From Bog-756 sp963701325 (GTDB taxonomy: Bacteria; Actinomycetota; Acidimicrobiia; Acidimicrobiales; RAAP-2), in the NCBI GenBank assembly GCA_963701325.1, contig OY969604.1:2852001-2916000 (forward strand): DNA of 64,000 bases, given 5' to 3'. Position numbers and translations under genes: made by a program. The notes beneath the pieces are model-generated. The model saw nothing but the letters and a program-made list of their open reading frames with translations. It had not been told where the DNA came from and did not search any database. How positions within the stretch are numbered: position 1 is the stretch's first letter; every line of letters starts with the position of its first letter. Positions 26,327-36,894 of this stretch are shown here, one piece after another.

Positions 26327-27240
26327 TGCCTGTTCGTCACCCAACGCGCGCCTCGCGGGCCCTGCCGGAGGACCGACCGCCGGGTGGGCTCGGTCGACTC
26401 TGGAAGGCGCGGCTCCTGGCGCCCGCGGCCCTGCTCGGCTGCGTCGCCATGATCGGTCTGCTCGCCTTCTCGCCCGGAGCGGCCCGGGCGGTCACGACGT
26501 CGTCCACCAAGGCGCCGAGCGCCTCGGCCGCCGTCCACTACGCCGCCCCCTCGAACCAGACGGGCCTCACGTACGTGAACCTGCCGGCGTCCTTCATCGC
26601 CCCCGGCCAGGCCCTGTTCGCGTCCAACTGCTCGAGCTGTCACGGCCGTGAAGCCAACGGCGACACCAACCTTGCTCCCAACCTGCAGGGGCTGGGCGCC
26701 GGAACCGTCGACTTCTGGGTCTCCACCGGTCGGATGCCGCTCGCCAACTCGAGTACCCAGCCGGTTCGCAAGCCGCCCCGATTCAATCGTCTCCAGACCC
26801 TCGAGATCGCCGCCTGGGTGCAGTCGCTGACGCCCGGCGTGGGCACCCAGGTCCCGATCGTCAACACCGCCAAGGCCGACCTCGAGGCCGGCAACACCCT
26901 CTTCACCCTCAACTGCGCGGCCTGCCACACCATCACCGGTGCAGGGGACGCGCTGGCCGAGGGGGCCTTCGCCCCGAGCCTCCACCTGGCCACCCCGACC
27001 CAGGTGGTCGAGGCCATCCGGTCGGGACCGGGCGACATGCCCCACTTCGGCCCGGGCAACATCACCGACGTCCAGGCACGGGACATCACCGCCTACGTCA
27101 CCCAGGTGCTCCAGCACCCCGCCAACCCCGGGGGATTCGGCCTCGGCGGGATCGGCCCGGTCGGGGAGGGATTCATCGGGTTGCTGCTCGGCGTGGGCGG
27201 CCTCATGCTGGTCTGCTTCTGGATCGGGAACCGGACATGA
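26326..27240 (+). CDS. qcrC: Di-heme cytochrome c subunit of the bc1 complex
   Basis: Membrane-anchored cytochrome cc that carries electrons from the Rieske protein to the CuA site of the oxidase, replacing soluble cytochrome c. 304 residues: an N-terminal helix (LLAPAALLGCVAMIGLLAF), two heme c sites CSSCH (about residue 103) and CAACH (about 196), Met ligands plausible in GRMPL and DMPHFG, and a C-terminal anchor FIGLLLGVGGLMLVCFWIG. ATG 26326 overlaps the ctaE stop; the qcrA ATG overlaps its own stop. Confidence 0.94.
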   Translation: MPVRHPTRASRALPEDRPPGGLGRLWKARLLAPAALLGCVAMIGLLAFSPGAARAVTTSSTKAPSASAAVHYAAPSNQTGLTYVNLPASFIAPGQALFASNCSSCHGREANGDTNLAPNLQGLGAGTVDFWVSTGRMPLANSSTQPVRKPPRFNRLQTLEIAAWVQSLTPGVGTQVPIVNTAKADLEAGNTLFTLNCAACHTITGAGDALAEGAFAPSLHLATPTQVVEAIRSGPGDMPHFGPGNITDVQARDITAYVTQVLQHPANPGGFGLGGIGPVGEGFIGLLLGVGGLMLVCFWIGNRT

Positions 27241-28199
27241 GCGGCAACGGTTCCCGCCTCGACGGCCCGCTGCCCCCCGCAGCGCTCGACGACGCCCATC
27301 TGCAGCCGTACGCGAAGCACCCCGACCGCGCAGAGCTGGTGGCGGCGGTGGCGATGATCGTCGGGTTTGCCGGGTTCATCGGTTTCGGCGTGGCCTACTG
27401 GGTCGAAGCCAACACCCAGTGGCAGGCGGTGACCCTCGGGGTCGGCCTGCTGGCTCTCGGATTCGGGGTGACCGCGTGGGGCAAGTACCTCATGCCGCAG
27501 GGACCCTTCGTGGAGGAACGCCACGAGTTCCACTCGAGCGAGGCCGAGCGGGAGGCCATGACCGCGGCGGTCGTCGAGCGCGGCGGCATGGTGCTCAAGC
27601 GGCGCAAGCTCCTGGGCGGGCTGTTCGCGGTGGGATCGACCGCGATGGGCATCGTCCTCCTCTTTCCGCTGATCCGGTCCCTCGGCCCCAAGCCGACCAA
27701 GCAGCCGTTCGACACCAGTAACTCGCTGTTCGCGAGCAACTGGGTGAAGGGAATGAAGCTGGTCACGGTCGACGGCCGGGCGATCACCGTGGACGACCTC
27801 GAGGTGGGCGGGGTGCTCACCGTCTTCCCACCCGGCTTCGAGGGCACATCGCCCGACCAGGTCATCCTCATCCGGCTCGCCGACATCGGCCCGAACGAGC
27901 CGCCTCTCTACATCGCCCCGCCGGGCAGGACCAGCTGGGGTGTCCGCGGGTATGTGGCCTACTCCAAGCTCTGCACCCACCTCGGCTGCCCGGTCGGCCT
28001 CTACCAGGAGCAGACCCAGCAGCTGGTCTGTCCTTGCCACCAGTCCATCTTCAACGTGAGGGCCGGCGCCGTTCCCGAGTTCGGCCCCGCCCCCCGCCCG
28101 CTCCCGCAGCTCCCCATCACGGTGGACACGCTCGGGTACCTTCGGGCAAACGGGCGGTTCGATCAGCCGGTCGGCCCCGGGTTCTGGGAGCGCCCATGA
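27237..28199 (+). CDS. qcrA: Rieske iron-sulfur subunit of the bc1 complex
   Basis: Carries the high-potential [2Fe-2S] cluster that accepts electrons from menaquinol. 320 residues with three N-terminal helices (EL VAAVAMIVGFAGFIGFG; WQAVTLGVGLLALGFGV; LLGGLFAVGSTAMGIVLLF), as in actinobacteria, and a Rieske domain with CTHLGCPV (about residue 244) and CPCHQSIF (about 264). There is no twin-Arg motif of the classical kind; RRK lies before helix 3. It overlaps both neighbours by 4 nt. Confidence 0.95.
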   Translation: MSGNGSRLDGPLPPAALDDAHLQPYAKHPDRAELVAAVAMIVGFAGFIGFGVAYWVEANTQWQAVTLGVGLLALGFGVTAWGKYLMPQGPFVEERHEFHSSEAEREAMTAAVVERGGMVLKRRKLLGGLFAVGSTAMGIVLLFPLIRSLGPKPTKQPFDTSNSLFASNWVKGMKLVTVDGRAITVDDLEVGGVLTVFPPGFEGTSPDQVILIRLADIGPNEPPLYIAPPGRTSWGVRGYVAYSKLCTHLGCPVGLYQEQTQQLVCPCHQSIFNVRAGAVPEFGPAPRPLPQLPITVDTLGYLRANGRFDQPVGPGFWERP

Positions 28200-29680
28200 T
28201 CGACAAGTCCCTCCGCTGGCTCGACGACCGACTGGGTATCGCCAAGGGTGGCCGGACCTTCCTCGACAAGATCTTCCCCGACCACTGGTCGTTCATGCTC
28301 GGGGAGATCGCCCTCTATTCGTTCGTGGTCCTCATCTTCACCGGTATCTTCCTCTCCCTCTACTACATCCCCTCTGCCCACGAGGTCATCTACCAGGGAA
28401 GCTACCTGCCGCTGCGTGGCTCGAAGGTCTCGGAGGCGTACGCCTCCACGGTCGGGCTCTCCTTCGACGTCCGCTCGGGGCTCCTCATGCGCCAGGCCCA
28501 CCACTGGGCGGCGGACATCTTCCTCGGGTCCATCGCCGTGCACATGGCCCGGGTGTTCTTCACCGGTGCCTTCCGCAAGCCCCGCGAGTTCAACTGGATC
28601 GTCGGGGTGTCGATGCTGATCCTCGGGATCGTCAACGGCTTCCTCGGGTACTCGCTCCCCGACGACCTGGTCTCGGGGACCGGGATCCGCATCGCCTACT
28701 CGATCATCGAGTCGATCCCGCTAGTGGGCTCCTACCTGGGCTTCTTCCTCTTCGGTGGCAACTACCCGGGTAACGGGGTGATCATCCCGCGCTTCTACAT
28801 CATCCACATCCTGATCGTCCCGCTCATCCTCATCGGACTGCTCGCCGCACATCTCGGCCTCCTGGTCAAACAGAAACACACCCAGTTCAAGGGCAACGGC
28901 GCGACCGAGCACAACGTGATCGGTTCACCCATGTTCCCGACCTTCATGGCCAAGACCACCGGGTTCCTCTTCATGACGACCGCGGTGATCTTCCTGCTCG
29001 GCGGGTTCGCCCAGATCAACCCGATCTGGCAATTCGGACAGTACGAGCCCTACCAGATCTCCTACGCGGTCCAACCCGACTGGTACATGGGATGGCTGGA
29101 CGGGGCGCTCCGGGTCATGCCGAGTTGGGAGTGGGTCGGCTGGGGCCACACCATCCCCCTCGAGGTCTTCCTGCCGGCGGTGATCTTCCCCGGTCTCATC
29201 TTCAACATCCTGCTGGTGTGGCCGTTCATCGAGTCCCGCTACACGAAGGACCTCGCCTATCACAACCTGCTGGACCGGCCCCGCGACCGTCCCAAGCGCA
29301 CCGCGGCCGGTGCGGCCATGCTGACCCTGCTCGGGATGACCTTCTTCGCCTCGTCGACCGACGTGATGGCCAACTTCCTGCAGTTACCGCTCATCGACGT
29401 GCTCTGGTTCTTCCGCTTGGCCATCCCGATCGCGCCGGTGATCGCCTACTTCCTCACCTTCAAGATCTGCAACGAGATGCGCGCGGCGGAGGGCGTCGGA
29501 AAGCGCAAGCGCGCGGTCGTCGTGCTCCGGACAACAGAGGGCGAGTACACCACGGTTCCCTCCGAGCCGCGCCCCGGCGACGGCCACGAGGAGCTCGAGG
29601 CGGTACCCGTCCCGACCTACATCGACCTCGTGCCATCGGAGCTGGCCACCGGCGCCGGCGTCCGCCGGGTCATCCGCTGA
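28196..29680 (+). CDS. qcrB: Cytochrome b subunit of the bc1 complex
   Basis: Quinol-oxidising, proton-translocating core of complex III; the target of Q203-type inhibitors in mycobacteria. 494 residues. KIFPDHWSFMLGEIALYSF, LMRQAHHWAADIFLGSIAVHMARVFF (heme His pairs), GFLGYSLPDDLVSGTGIRIA and PQINPIWQFGQYEP-like (here AQINPIWQFGQYEP) are family motifs. A C-terminal charged tail of ~60 residues follows the last helix. The ATG overlaps the qcrA stop. Its last 11 nt overlap the convergent desaturase gene. Confidence 0.95.
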   Translation: MIDKSLRWLDDRLGIAKGGRTFLDKIFPDHWSFMLGEIALYSFVVLIFTGIFLSLYYIPSAHEVIYQGSYLPLRGSKVSEAYASTVGLSFDVRSGLLMRQAHHWAADIFLGSIAVHMARVFFTGAFRKPREFNWIVGVSMLILGIVNGFLGYSLPDDLVSGTGIRIAYSIIESIPLVGSYLGFFLFGGNYPGNGVIIPRFYIIHILIVPLILIGLLAAHLGLLVKQKHTQFKGNGATEHNVIGSPMFPTFMAKTTGFLFMTTAVIFLLGGFAQINPIWQFGQYEPYQISYAVQPDWYMGWLDGALRVMPSWEWVGWGHTIPLEVFLPAVIFPGLIFNILLVWPFIESRYTKDLAYHNLLDRPRDRPKRTAAGAAMLTLLGMTFFASSTDVMANFLQLPLIDVLWFFRLAIPIAPVIAYFLTFKICNEMRAAEGVGKRKRAVVVLRTTEGEYTTVPSEPRPGDGHEELEAVPVPTYIDLVPSELATGAGVRRVIR

Positions 29681-30785
29681 CCCGGGCGTCCACGCCCTCA
29701 GCCGATTGAGGCAGTCGGGTCGGCAGGCTCAGCCTCAAGATGGTGCGCAGCGTCTGTCCGAACTGGCGGTAGAGCGGCCCGGTCGTATAGGGGAGGTCGT
29801 ACTTCTCGCACAGTGCACGGACGCGCCCGGCGATCTCGGGGTAGCGGTTGCTCGGGAGATCGGGGAAGAGGTGGTGTTCGATCTGATAGCCCAGACTGCC
29901 GGCCATCACGTGCAGGAACCGGCTTCCCTCGAAGTTGGCTGAGCCGAGCAGCTGGCGCAGATACCACTCGGCCTTGGTTTCGTCCTCGAGCTCGTCCTCG
30001 GTGAATTTCTCGGCACCATCCGGGAAATGCCCGCAGAAGATGATCGTGTAGGACCACAGATTGCGCACCAGGTTGGCCGTCACGTTGGCCGAGAGGGTGG
30101 ACAAGCAATTCGGACCGGCCAGCAGCGGGAAGATGACGTAGTCCTTGCCCACCTGGCGGCGCACCTTGCCCCAGACGCCACGGAGCTGACGTTTGAGCTC
30201 CGTCGGGTCCTTCCGGCGCTCGCGTATGGCCACGATGTCGAGGTCGTGCAGCGCGACGCCCCATTCGAAGAGCAGCGCCAAGAGCGCGTTGTAGACGGGC
30301 TGACCCAGATTGGCCGGGTGCCACTTCTGGTCGCGTGTCACGCGCAGGATGCCGTACCCCACGTCGTTGTCCTTGCCGAGGACATTCGTAAATGTGTGGT
30401 GGACGAAGTTGTGAGAGTGCTTCCACTGCTCGGCCGGGCAGGTGTTGTCCCATTCCCATGTGCCGGAGTGGATTTCGGGATCGTTCATCCAGTCCCACTG
30501 GCCGTGCATGACGTTGTGCCCGATCTCCATGTTCTCGAGGATCTTCCCGGCCGCCAGCATGGCGGTCCCGGCAACCCAGGCCGGGGGGAACCCGCTGGCG
30601 AACAGGGTCAGCCGAGCAGCCACCATGAGCCGCCGTTGGGCGGAGATGATCCGTCCGATGTAGGCCGCGTCGTCGGCGCCACGAGACTCCTCGATGTCCT
30701 GGCGGATCGCATCGAACTCTCGTCCGAGCGCCTCGACGTCGGCGTCACTGAGGTGAGCGAACGTCACCACGTCCGAAATAGCCAT
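29670..30785 (-). CDS. Membrane fatty acid (acyl-CoA) desaturase, DesA3-like
   Basis: Di-iron integral membrane desaturase that introduces a double bond into long acyl chains, using electrons from the reductase encoded just upstream. 371 residues. The three His boxes are HNVMHGQWDW, HSHNFVHHTF and QIEHHLFPDLPSNRYPEI. In M. tuberculosis the homologous pair is DesA3 and the reductase Rv3230c, which supports the pairing (established knowledge). AGGAGG about 6 nt before ATG 30785 is a strong ribosome site. The gene is 29 nt behind the reductase and its expression should follow the operator at 32002-32028. Confidence 0.9.
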   Translation of the reverse strand: MAISDVVTFAHLSDADVEALGREFDAIRQDIEESRGADDAAYIGRIISAQRRLMVAARLTLFASGFPPAWVAGTAMLAAGKILENMEIGHNVMHGQWDWMNDPEIHSGTWEWDNTCPAEQWKHSHNFVHHTFTNVLGKDNDVGYGILRVTRDQKWHPANLGQPVYNALLALLFEWGVALHDLDIVAIRERRKDPTELKRQLRGVWGKVRRQVGKDYVIFPLLAGPNCLSTLSANVTANLVRNLWSYTIIFCGHFPDGAEKFTEDELEDETKAEWYLRQLLGSANFEGSRFLHVMAGSLGYQIEHHLFPDLPSNRYPEIAGRVRALCEKYDLPYTTGPLYRQFGQTLRTILRLSLPTRLPQSAEGVDARVSG

Positions 30786-30799
30786 CTGGATTCCTCCTC

Positions 30800-30831
30800 A
30801 GATCCCGAGTACGCCTAGATCCCGAGTACGC
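30800..30831. repeat. 15-bp direct repeat across the reductase stop codon
   Basis: AGATCCCGAGTACGC occurs at 30800-30814 and again at 30817-30831, period 17. The second copy encodes the last residues of the reductase (VLGI) with its stop just beside it; the first lies in the intergenic spacer. It looks like a recent local duplication. Confidence 0.8.
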
Positions 30832-31975
30832 AATCGCCGGCGGCGGCCGTGATGCAGGTCTGCACGTCGGCGTTCTCGTGGTATTCCGTGCCGTTGCGAA
30901 GGTCTTTGACCGTGCCTTGCTTCAACGGGACGATGCAGGTGTGGCAGATGCCCATGCGACAGCCGAACGGCATCCGGATCCCGGCGGCCTCTCCCGCCTG
31001 GAGCAGGGTGGTCGCACCGTCGACCTCCACCGCCTTTTCTGAAGCAGCGAAGGTGACGCGCCCGCCCTCGGCCGATGTGGTGAATACGGCGGAGAACCGC
31101 TCGAGGTGGAGCCTTCGTGTGAGGCAGGCGCTCTCCCATCGCCGCTCTGCCGCGGCCAGCATGGGCGCCGGGCCGCAGACCCAGGCTTCGCGGGTCTTCC
31201 AATCCGGGCACACCTCCGCGAGACGGTCCACGTCGAGGATGCCGTGCTGGTCGTCGAAATTCTCGATGAGCTGGAGCCCACCGTGACGCGCCGCGAGGGA
31301 GAGCCGCTCCTCGCGGAAGATGGCAGCGTCCCTGGTCGGGGCGGAGTGGACGTGGACCACGTCGGACAGGGTGCCCCGGCGGTCCAGCGTACGCAGCATG
31401 GACATCACCGGCGTGATGCCACTCCCCCCGGTCCAGAACAGAATCTTGGCCGGCGGGGGATCGGGCAGCACGAACTCGCCCTTGGGCAGTGCGAGGCGAA
31501 CGATGGTTCCTGGCTCGAGACCGCGGACCAGGTGCTCCGACAGAAATCCCTCGGGCATCGCCTTGACCGTGATCGCCAGCCGGTCGCCACGACCGCTCGG
31601 GCTGTCGGCAGGGGACGAGCTGATGGAGTAGGAGCGCCAGTGCCATGTCCCGTCGAGGTGCACGCCGATCCCGACGTACTGGCCCGCCCGGTAGCTGAAG
31701 GTCCAGCCCCATCCGGGCTTGATGACCAGGGTGGCGCTGTCGGCGGTCTCAGGAACGACCTCGACGATCCTCCCCCGGAGCTCGCGGGCCGACCACAGTG
31801 GATTCACCATGTGCAGGTAGTCGTCCGGCAGCAGGGGGGTGGTCATGCGCTTGACGACGCTCCGGACCAGCTCGGCCGTCGAACCCGGACCCATGTCGTT
31901 GCCGCGGGCCTCGTCCGCTGACGGGTCGAACTCGGGATCGCTCCCGGGCCTACGCAGGGTTGTCCGAACACTCAT
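30815..31975 (-). CDS. Ferredoxin reductase with C-terminal 2Fe-2S domain, desaturase electron donor
   Basis: 386 residues: an FAD-binding domain (WHWRSYSISSSP, residues ~105-118), an NAD(P)-binding domain (ILFWTGGSGITPVMSMLRTL, EAWVCGPAPMLAAAE) and a C-terminal plant-type ferredoxin domain with CRMGICHTC and a distal Cys (DVQTCITAAAG). It passes electrons from NAD(P)H to the di-iron desaturase. The N-terminal ~60 residues (RSVVKRMTTPLLPDDYLHMVNPLWSARELRG, given in part) are typical of the Rv3230c type. The gene is divergent from tetR across the palindrome at 32002-32028. GGAG lies 8 nt before ATG 31975. Confidence 0.92.
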   Translation of the reverse strand: MSVRTTLRRPGSDPEFDPSADEARGNDMGPGSTAELVRSVVKRMTTPLLPDDYLHMVNPLWSARELRGRIVEVVPETADSATLVIKPGWGWTFSYRAGQYVGIGVHLDGTWHWRSYSISSSPADSPSGRGDRLAITVKAMPEGFLSEHLVRGLEPGTIVRLALPKGEFVLPDPPPAKILFWTGGSGITPVMSMLRTLDRRGTLSDVVHVHSAPTRDAAIFREERLSLAARHGGLQLIENFDDQHGILDVDRLAEVCPDWKTREAWVCGPAPMLAAAERRWESACLTRRLHLERFSAVFTTSAEGGRVTFAASEKAVEVDGATTLLQAGEAAGIRMPFGCRMGICHTCIVPLKQGTVKDLRNGTEYHENADVQTCITAAAGDCVLGI

Positions 31976-32001
31976 GGTCTGCTCCGAGTGGTGAAAGACG
32001 G

Positions 32002-32028
32002 TTACATGTTACTACCCGTAACAGGTAA
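32002..32028. promoter_or_regulatory. 27-bp TetR-type operator in the desaturase/tetR divergon
   Basis: Arms TTACATGTTAC (32002-32012) and GTAACAGGTAA (32018-32028) match as inverted repeats at 10 of 11 positions around a 5-bp spacer. The site overlaps the tetR -10 box (TAAGAT, 32026-32031) and covers its -35 zone; the leftward promoter must also lie here (TAACC-like box). It therefore can control both directions. Confidence 0.75.
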
Positions 32029-32037
32029 GATGCAAAC

Positions 32038-32127
32038 ATGGTGCCTCGTGAACACTGGACCAGACCACCAGCCGTTCCTCCCGGCCCCGATGTCCGGTTC
32101 TCCGCTGCCCGACGGTGGGTGCGCTGA
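32038..32127 (+). CDS. Putative leaderless 29-codon upstream ORF before tetR
   Basis: ATG 32038 lies 6 nt after the TAAGAT box (32026-32031), so a transcript would begin at or next to it. The 29-codon ORF (MVPREHWTRPPAVPPGPD...) ends with TGA at 32125-32127, one base before the tetR ATG at 32129. tetR itself lacks a ribosome site, so translation by re-initiation from this ORF is an attractive explanation. Peptide is Arg/Pro-rich; no family known. Confidence 0.5.
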   Translation: MVPREHWTRPPAVPPGPDVRFSAARRWVR

Positions 32128-32128
32128 G

Positions 32129-32902
32129 ATGTCAGATGGACGGCGTCACAACGGCACGACCGAACGAGGCGACCACCCCGCCAGCGCTCGACCCTCGAGC
32201 CGTCGGACCTCAGGTGCGTTGCGACGTGATGGCCGCAGCGAGCGCTGGAGGGCCCACCGGGAGTCCCGACGCCGAGAACTCATCGACGCCGCCATTGCGG
32301 TGGTCTCCGATCTCGGCCCCGATGTCGGCATGGACGATATTTCGAAGGCATCGGGCATCGCCAAACCGGTCTTCTACCGCTACTTCAAGGACAAGGGAGA
32401 CCTCTTCTTGGAGGTGGGACGCACCGCGGCCGAACAGGTGGTGCAAGAGACCACGATCGCCATCGACGCGGCAACGACGCCCCGGGCCAAACTGGCTGCC
32501 GGTATCGACGCCTACCTCGGCGGCATCGAGTCCCGTCCGGAGTTGTACCGATTCGCCATTCGGCACCGCGATCTCGAGGATTACGTCACCATCGTCGGTC
32601 TCCATGCAACCGGCGTCATCGCCGAGCTGATGCAGCAAACGGAGACGGACGCGAGCGCAGCAGAACTCTGGGGCTTCGGCATCGTCGGGATGGTCCGTGC
32701 CGCCACCGACCGTTGGCTCGAACATCGCACGATGAGCCGCGCCGCGGTGGTTCGCCATCTCACCGATCTCATCTGGCCTCGAGCATCCGGTCCGTCGGCC
32801 GGTTTCCGTGGCGCCTTGGGTGTTCAGGGTGACGGGGCACTCCGGGATCCGGGTCTCGAACCCGAGCCTCTGGGCACCGAGAGCGCGATCGGCAGCCCCT
32901 GA
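32129..32902 (+). CDS. TetR-family regulator, likely repressor of the desaturase operon
   Basis: 257 residues. A Ser/Arg-rich N-terminus of about 45 residues precedes the TetR helix-turn-helix (RRRELIDAAIAVVSDLGPD, then DDISKASGIAKPVFYRYFKDKGDLF), followed by a helical ligand-binding domain and a disordered tail after LTDLIWPRA. Position next to the desaturase/reductase and the overlapping operator argue that it senses acyl-CoA or fatty acid and controls unsaturation, by analogy to DesT (inference). In-frame starts further up (e.g. 32030 or 32048) exist; 32129 is preferred because of the abutting upstream ORF. Confidence 0.85.
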   Translation: MSDGRRHNGTTERGDHPASARPSSRRTSGALRRDGRSERWRAHRESRRRELIDAAIAVVSDLGPDVGMDDISKASGIAKPVFYRYFKDKGDLFLEVGRTAAEQVVQETTIAIDAATTPRAKLAAGIDAYLGGIESRPELYRFAIRHRDLEDYVTIVGLHATGVIAELMQQTETDASAAELWGFGIVGMVRAATDRWLEHRTMSRAAVVRHLTDLIWPRASGPSAGFRGALGVQGDGALRDPGLEPEPLGTESAIGSP

Positions 32903-32916
32903 GCCGGACCAGACGG

Positions 32917-33308
32917 TCAGACGGTGCCGCCGCGTCGGCTCTCCACCGTCGCGCCGATGATCGCGGACACGCCGAGCGCGATCGCGATCGGGGCCATCCA
33001 GAGCCCGAACGCGAAGGTGAGCGTGGCGAAGAGGGCGGCCATCCCGAGGAGGAACGGCCAGATGCTCGACCCAGGGAAGGATTCGATGACCCCTGCGCCC
33101 TCGTCCACGGTGGCGTTGGGCTCGTCGCCGTCGAGCGGCTTCCTCGTGTGCCGCGACCACCAGAAGTAGTAGCTGCCGGGGAGGAGGCCGAGCAGCATCG
33201 TCCCCATGAGCATGAGGAACCCGGCGTCCTCGTAGCTGGTGAACCAGTAGACGACGCCGATGATGCCGAAGAACACGCCGATGCCACCGAGGAACAGCCC
33301 GTTGACCC

Positions 33309-33312
<4 letters not shown>
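32917..33312 (-). CDS. ctaF: Cytochrome c oxidase subunit IV (actinobacterial)
   Basis: 131-residue protein with two N-terminal and two C-terminal helices, as in the actinobacterial aa3 oxidase subunit 4. MRVNGLFLGGIGVFFGIIG, the acidic loop HTRKPLDGDEPNATVDEGAG and GSSIWPFLLGMAALFATL are typical. It has no redox centre and stabilises the complex. ATG 33312 overlaps the ctaD stop, closing the ctaC-ctaD-ctaF operon. Confidence 0.92.
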
Positions 33313-35059
<1,747 letters not shown>

Positions 35060-35063
<4 letters not shown>

Positions 35064-36025
35064 AGGGAAGCCTTCTCCGGGGAGGGTGCGGCCAGGGCGT
35101 TGGACGGGGTCACGTGGGTCTCGAGGGGAGGCGTGTCATTGGCCGGGATGCCCGACCGTCCGAGGGTGTGGCCGGCCGCGACCTCGGCGTGCGCCCACTG
35201 GGTGAACTGTCTCGGGCTCACCGCCCGCACGCTGAACAGCATCTCCGAGTGGTAGAGCCCGCAGATCTGGGTGCACTGCCCGAAGTAGGTGCCGGCCTGG
35301 ACCACGTTGAAGTCGAAGTAGTTGACCACGCCTGGAAGGGCGTAGCGACTGAAGTTGAAGTCACGCAGGTAGAAGCCGTGGATGACGTCATTGGAGACCA
35401 GGGTGATCTGCACGGTCTCGCCGACCGGGAGCACCATCTGCGGACCGTGGTTGTCGGGACCGTTGGTGGTCTCGCCGGCCACCCCGACGTTGAGATTCGG
35501 GTAGTCGAAGCGCCATCCCCACTGGAAGGCGGTGACCCTGACGTCGACGATCGGCTTGCCCGTCGCGGTCGCCGTGGCGTTGACCGGGACGGTCGCGTCC
35601 ACGTTGTTCTCGGTGAGGACGGTGAACCAGAAGAGGACGGCCACGATGATGATCGGGATCCCGGTGTAGAGGATCTCGACCGGGACGTTCTCGTGGAACT
35701 GGGTGGGCATGTCCTCCGAGCGCCGCCGGTACCGGAAGAGGGTCCAGATGATGAGCAGGCCGACGAAGCCCCCGACGATGATCCCGGTCGTCATCATGCC
35801 GGAGTACAGCTTGAACGTCTCCTGGCCCTGGGTGGTGACCCCTCGGCTCGCACCGTAGGAGGGGTACATGTTGCATCCGGCAAGCGCGAGCGGCACCGCC
35901 ACGACGAGGCCGACCAGCCATCGCTTCCGTCGAGGGGCCGGCGGCGCGGGCTGCTCGGCACACCCTCCGGCAGACGGGTCGCGCGCCGGGGGGACGGGCG
36001 GCGGTCCGTTTGTGAAGGCGTTCAC
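35060..36025 (-). CDS. ctaC: Cytochrome c oxidase subunit II
   Basis: Membrane-anchored CuA subunit that accepts electrons from QcrC. 321 residues: a lipobox-like LALAGC near residue 50, two helices (GIIVGGFVGLLIIWTLF; GIPIIIVAVLFWFTVL), then a cupredoxin domain with QWGWRFDYP and the CuA ligand set CTQICGLYHSEM. No fused heme c domain is seen. A TAGTCT box ends 7 nt before GTG 36025, so the ctaCDF transcript is probably leaderless. The N-terminal 30 residues before the signal are Pro-rich and unusual for a lipoprotein. Confidence 0.94.
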
Positions 36026-36070
36026 GGCGGTCAGACTAGTGGGGTCAGGAGCAGAATTAGAAGTTGAGAG

Positions 36071-36086
36071 CCGCCCTTCCCGGCGG
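36071..36086 (-). terminator. Short GC hairpin upstream of the ctaC promoter
   Basis: CCGCC and GGCGG pair around CTTCCC inside the 146-bp gap between the hypothetical gene at 36172-36882 and ctaC. On the minus strand it is followed by a pyrimidine-rich stretch (CTCTCAACTTCT). It may end the tatA transcript. The stem is only 5 bp. Confidence 0.3.
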
Positions 36087-36171
36087 ACGGCAAATTACCT
36101 GTTCAACGAGGTGCGCTTGGGCGGGTGGCACCCCTGTTCGCGGGGGCCTCCGCCGGTGGCGCCGGAACCCT

Positions 36172-36882
36172 TCAGGACGACCGGTCCTCTGGCACACCCG
36201 ATGTTCCCGACGTCCAGCGCCCGACCGTCCGTCCGGCCTTCCGCAGGCCGCGGCGGACGTGCGCCTCGACCTCGGGCCGGTTGCGCTCGACGACCCCGCG
36301 TCCGGCGGCTGAGGCCGCAGCAGCGGCCCGCCCGGTCCGGTAGAGGGCCGACTCCGCCTCCGGTCCTGCCAGACCCGCCGCCGGCGCCGCTGGCGGGTTC
36401 GGACTTGCCGTGGATGCCGTCGGCGACATGGTTCCCGTGGTGTCGATGACCGGAGCGCTCGCACGGGACCGCCGCCCGCCTTCGACCGGCCGCCGGAGGC
36501 GGGTGAGCGTCGCGAGGCGGAGCAGGCCGACCGCCCCGAAGGTGGTGACCAGGATGCCTTCGATGTCGGGACGGAGGGCCGGGAGCACCGGGGCGAACGC
36601 GATGAGCACGGCCGTGACGGCCACCAGGTGGACGTGGAGGCGCTGTCCACAGATCCGGAGGACACCGAGCGGTCCGTCCGCGGTGAGCGCGAGCAGTGTG
36701 AGCAGACCTGCGGAGCCGAGCAGCAGAACGGGATTGTGCACGTGGACCGAGAGCACCGCGAAGGAGACGGCGACGCCGAGTTCGCCGGCCTGGAGGACTG
36801 CGAAGGGGATCCAGCGCCGCTCAGAACGGGACGTGCCCGGGGCGCGCGCCTTGTCGTGGTGACTGCCCGGGTCTGTCGGCAC
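36172..36882 (-). CDS. Membrane protein of unknown function behind tatA
   Basis: 236 residues. About four helices between residues 25 and 125 (WIPFAVLQAGELGVAVSFAVL, PVLLLGSAGLLTLLAL, VHLVAVTAVLIAFAPVLPAL, ILVTTFGAVGLLRLATL), then an Ala/Pro-rich segment and a basic C-terminus. I do not recognise a family. GTG 36882 lies 12 nt after the tatA stop, so the two are probably cotranscribed; a role in protein export is possible but only by position. Confidence 0.65.
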   Translation of the reverse strand: MPTDPGSHHDKARAPGTSRSERRWIPFAVLQAGELGVAVSFAVLSVHVHNPVLLLGSAGLLTLLALTADGPLGVLRICGQRLHVHLVAVTAVLIAFAPVLPALRPDIEGILVTTFGAVGLLRLATLTRLRRPVEGGRRSRASAPVIDTTGTMSPTASTASPNPPAAPAAGLAGPEAESALYRTGRAAAAASAAGRGVVERNRPEVEAHVRRGLRKAGRTVGRWTSGTSGVPEDRSS

Positions 36883-36894
36883 CGTCCCGGGTGG

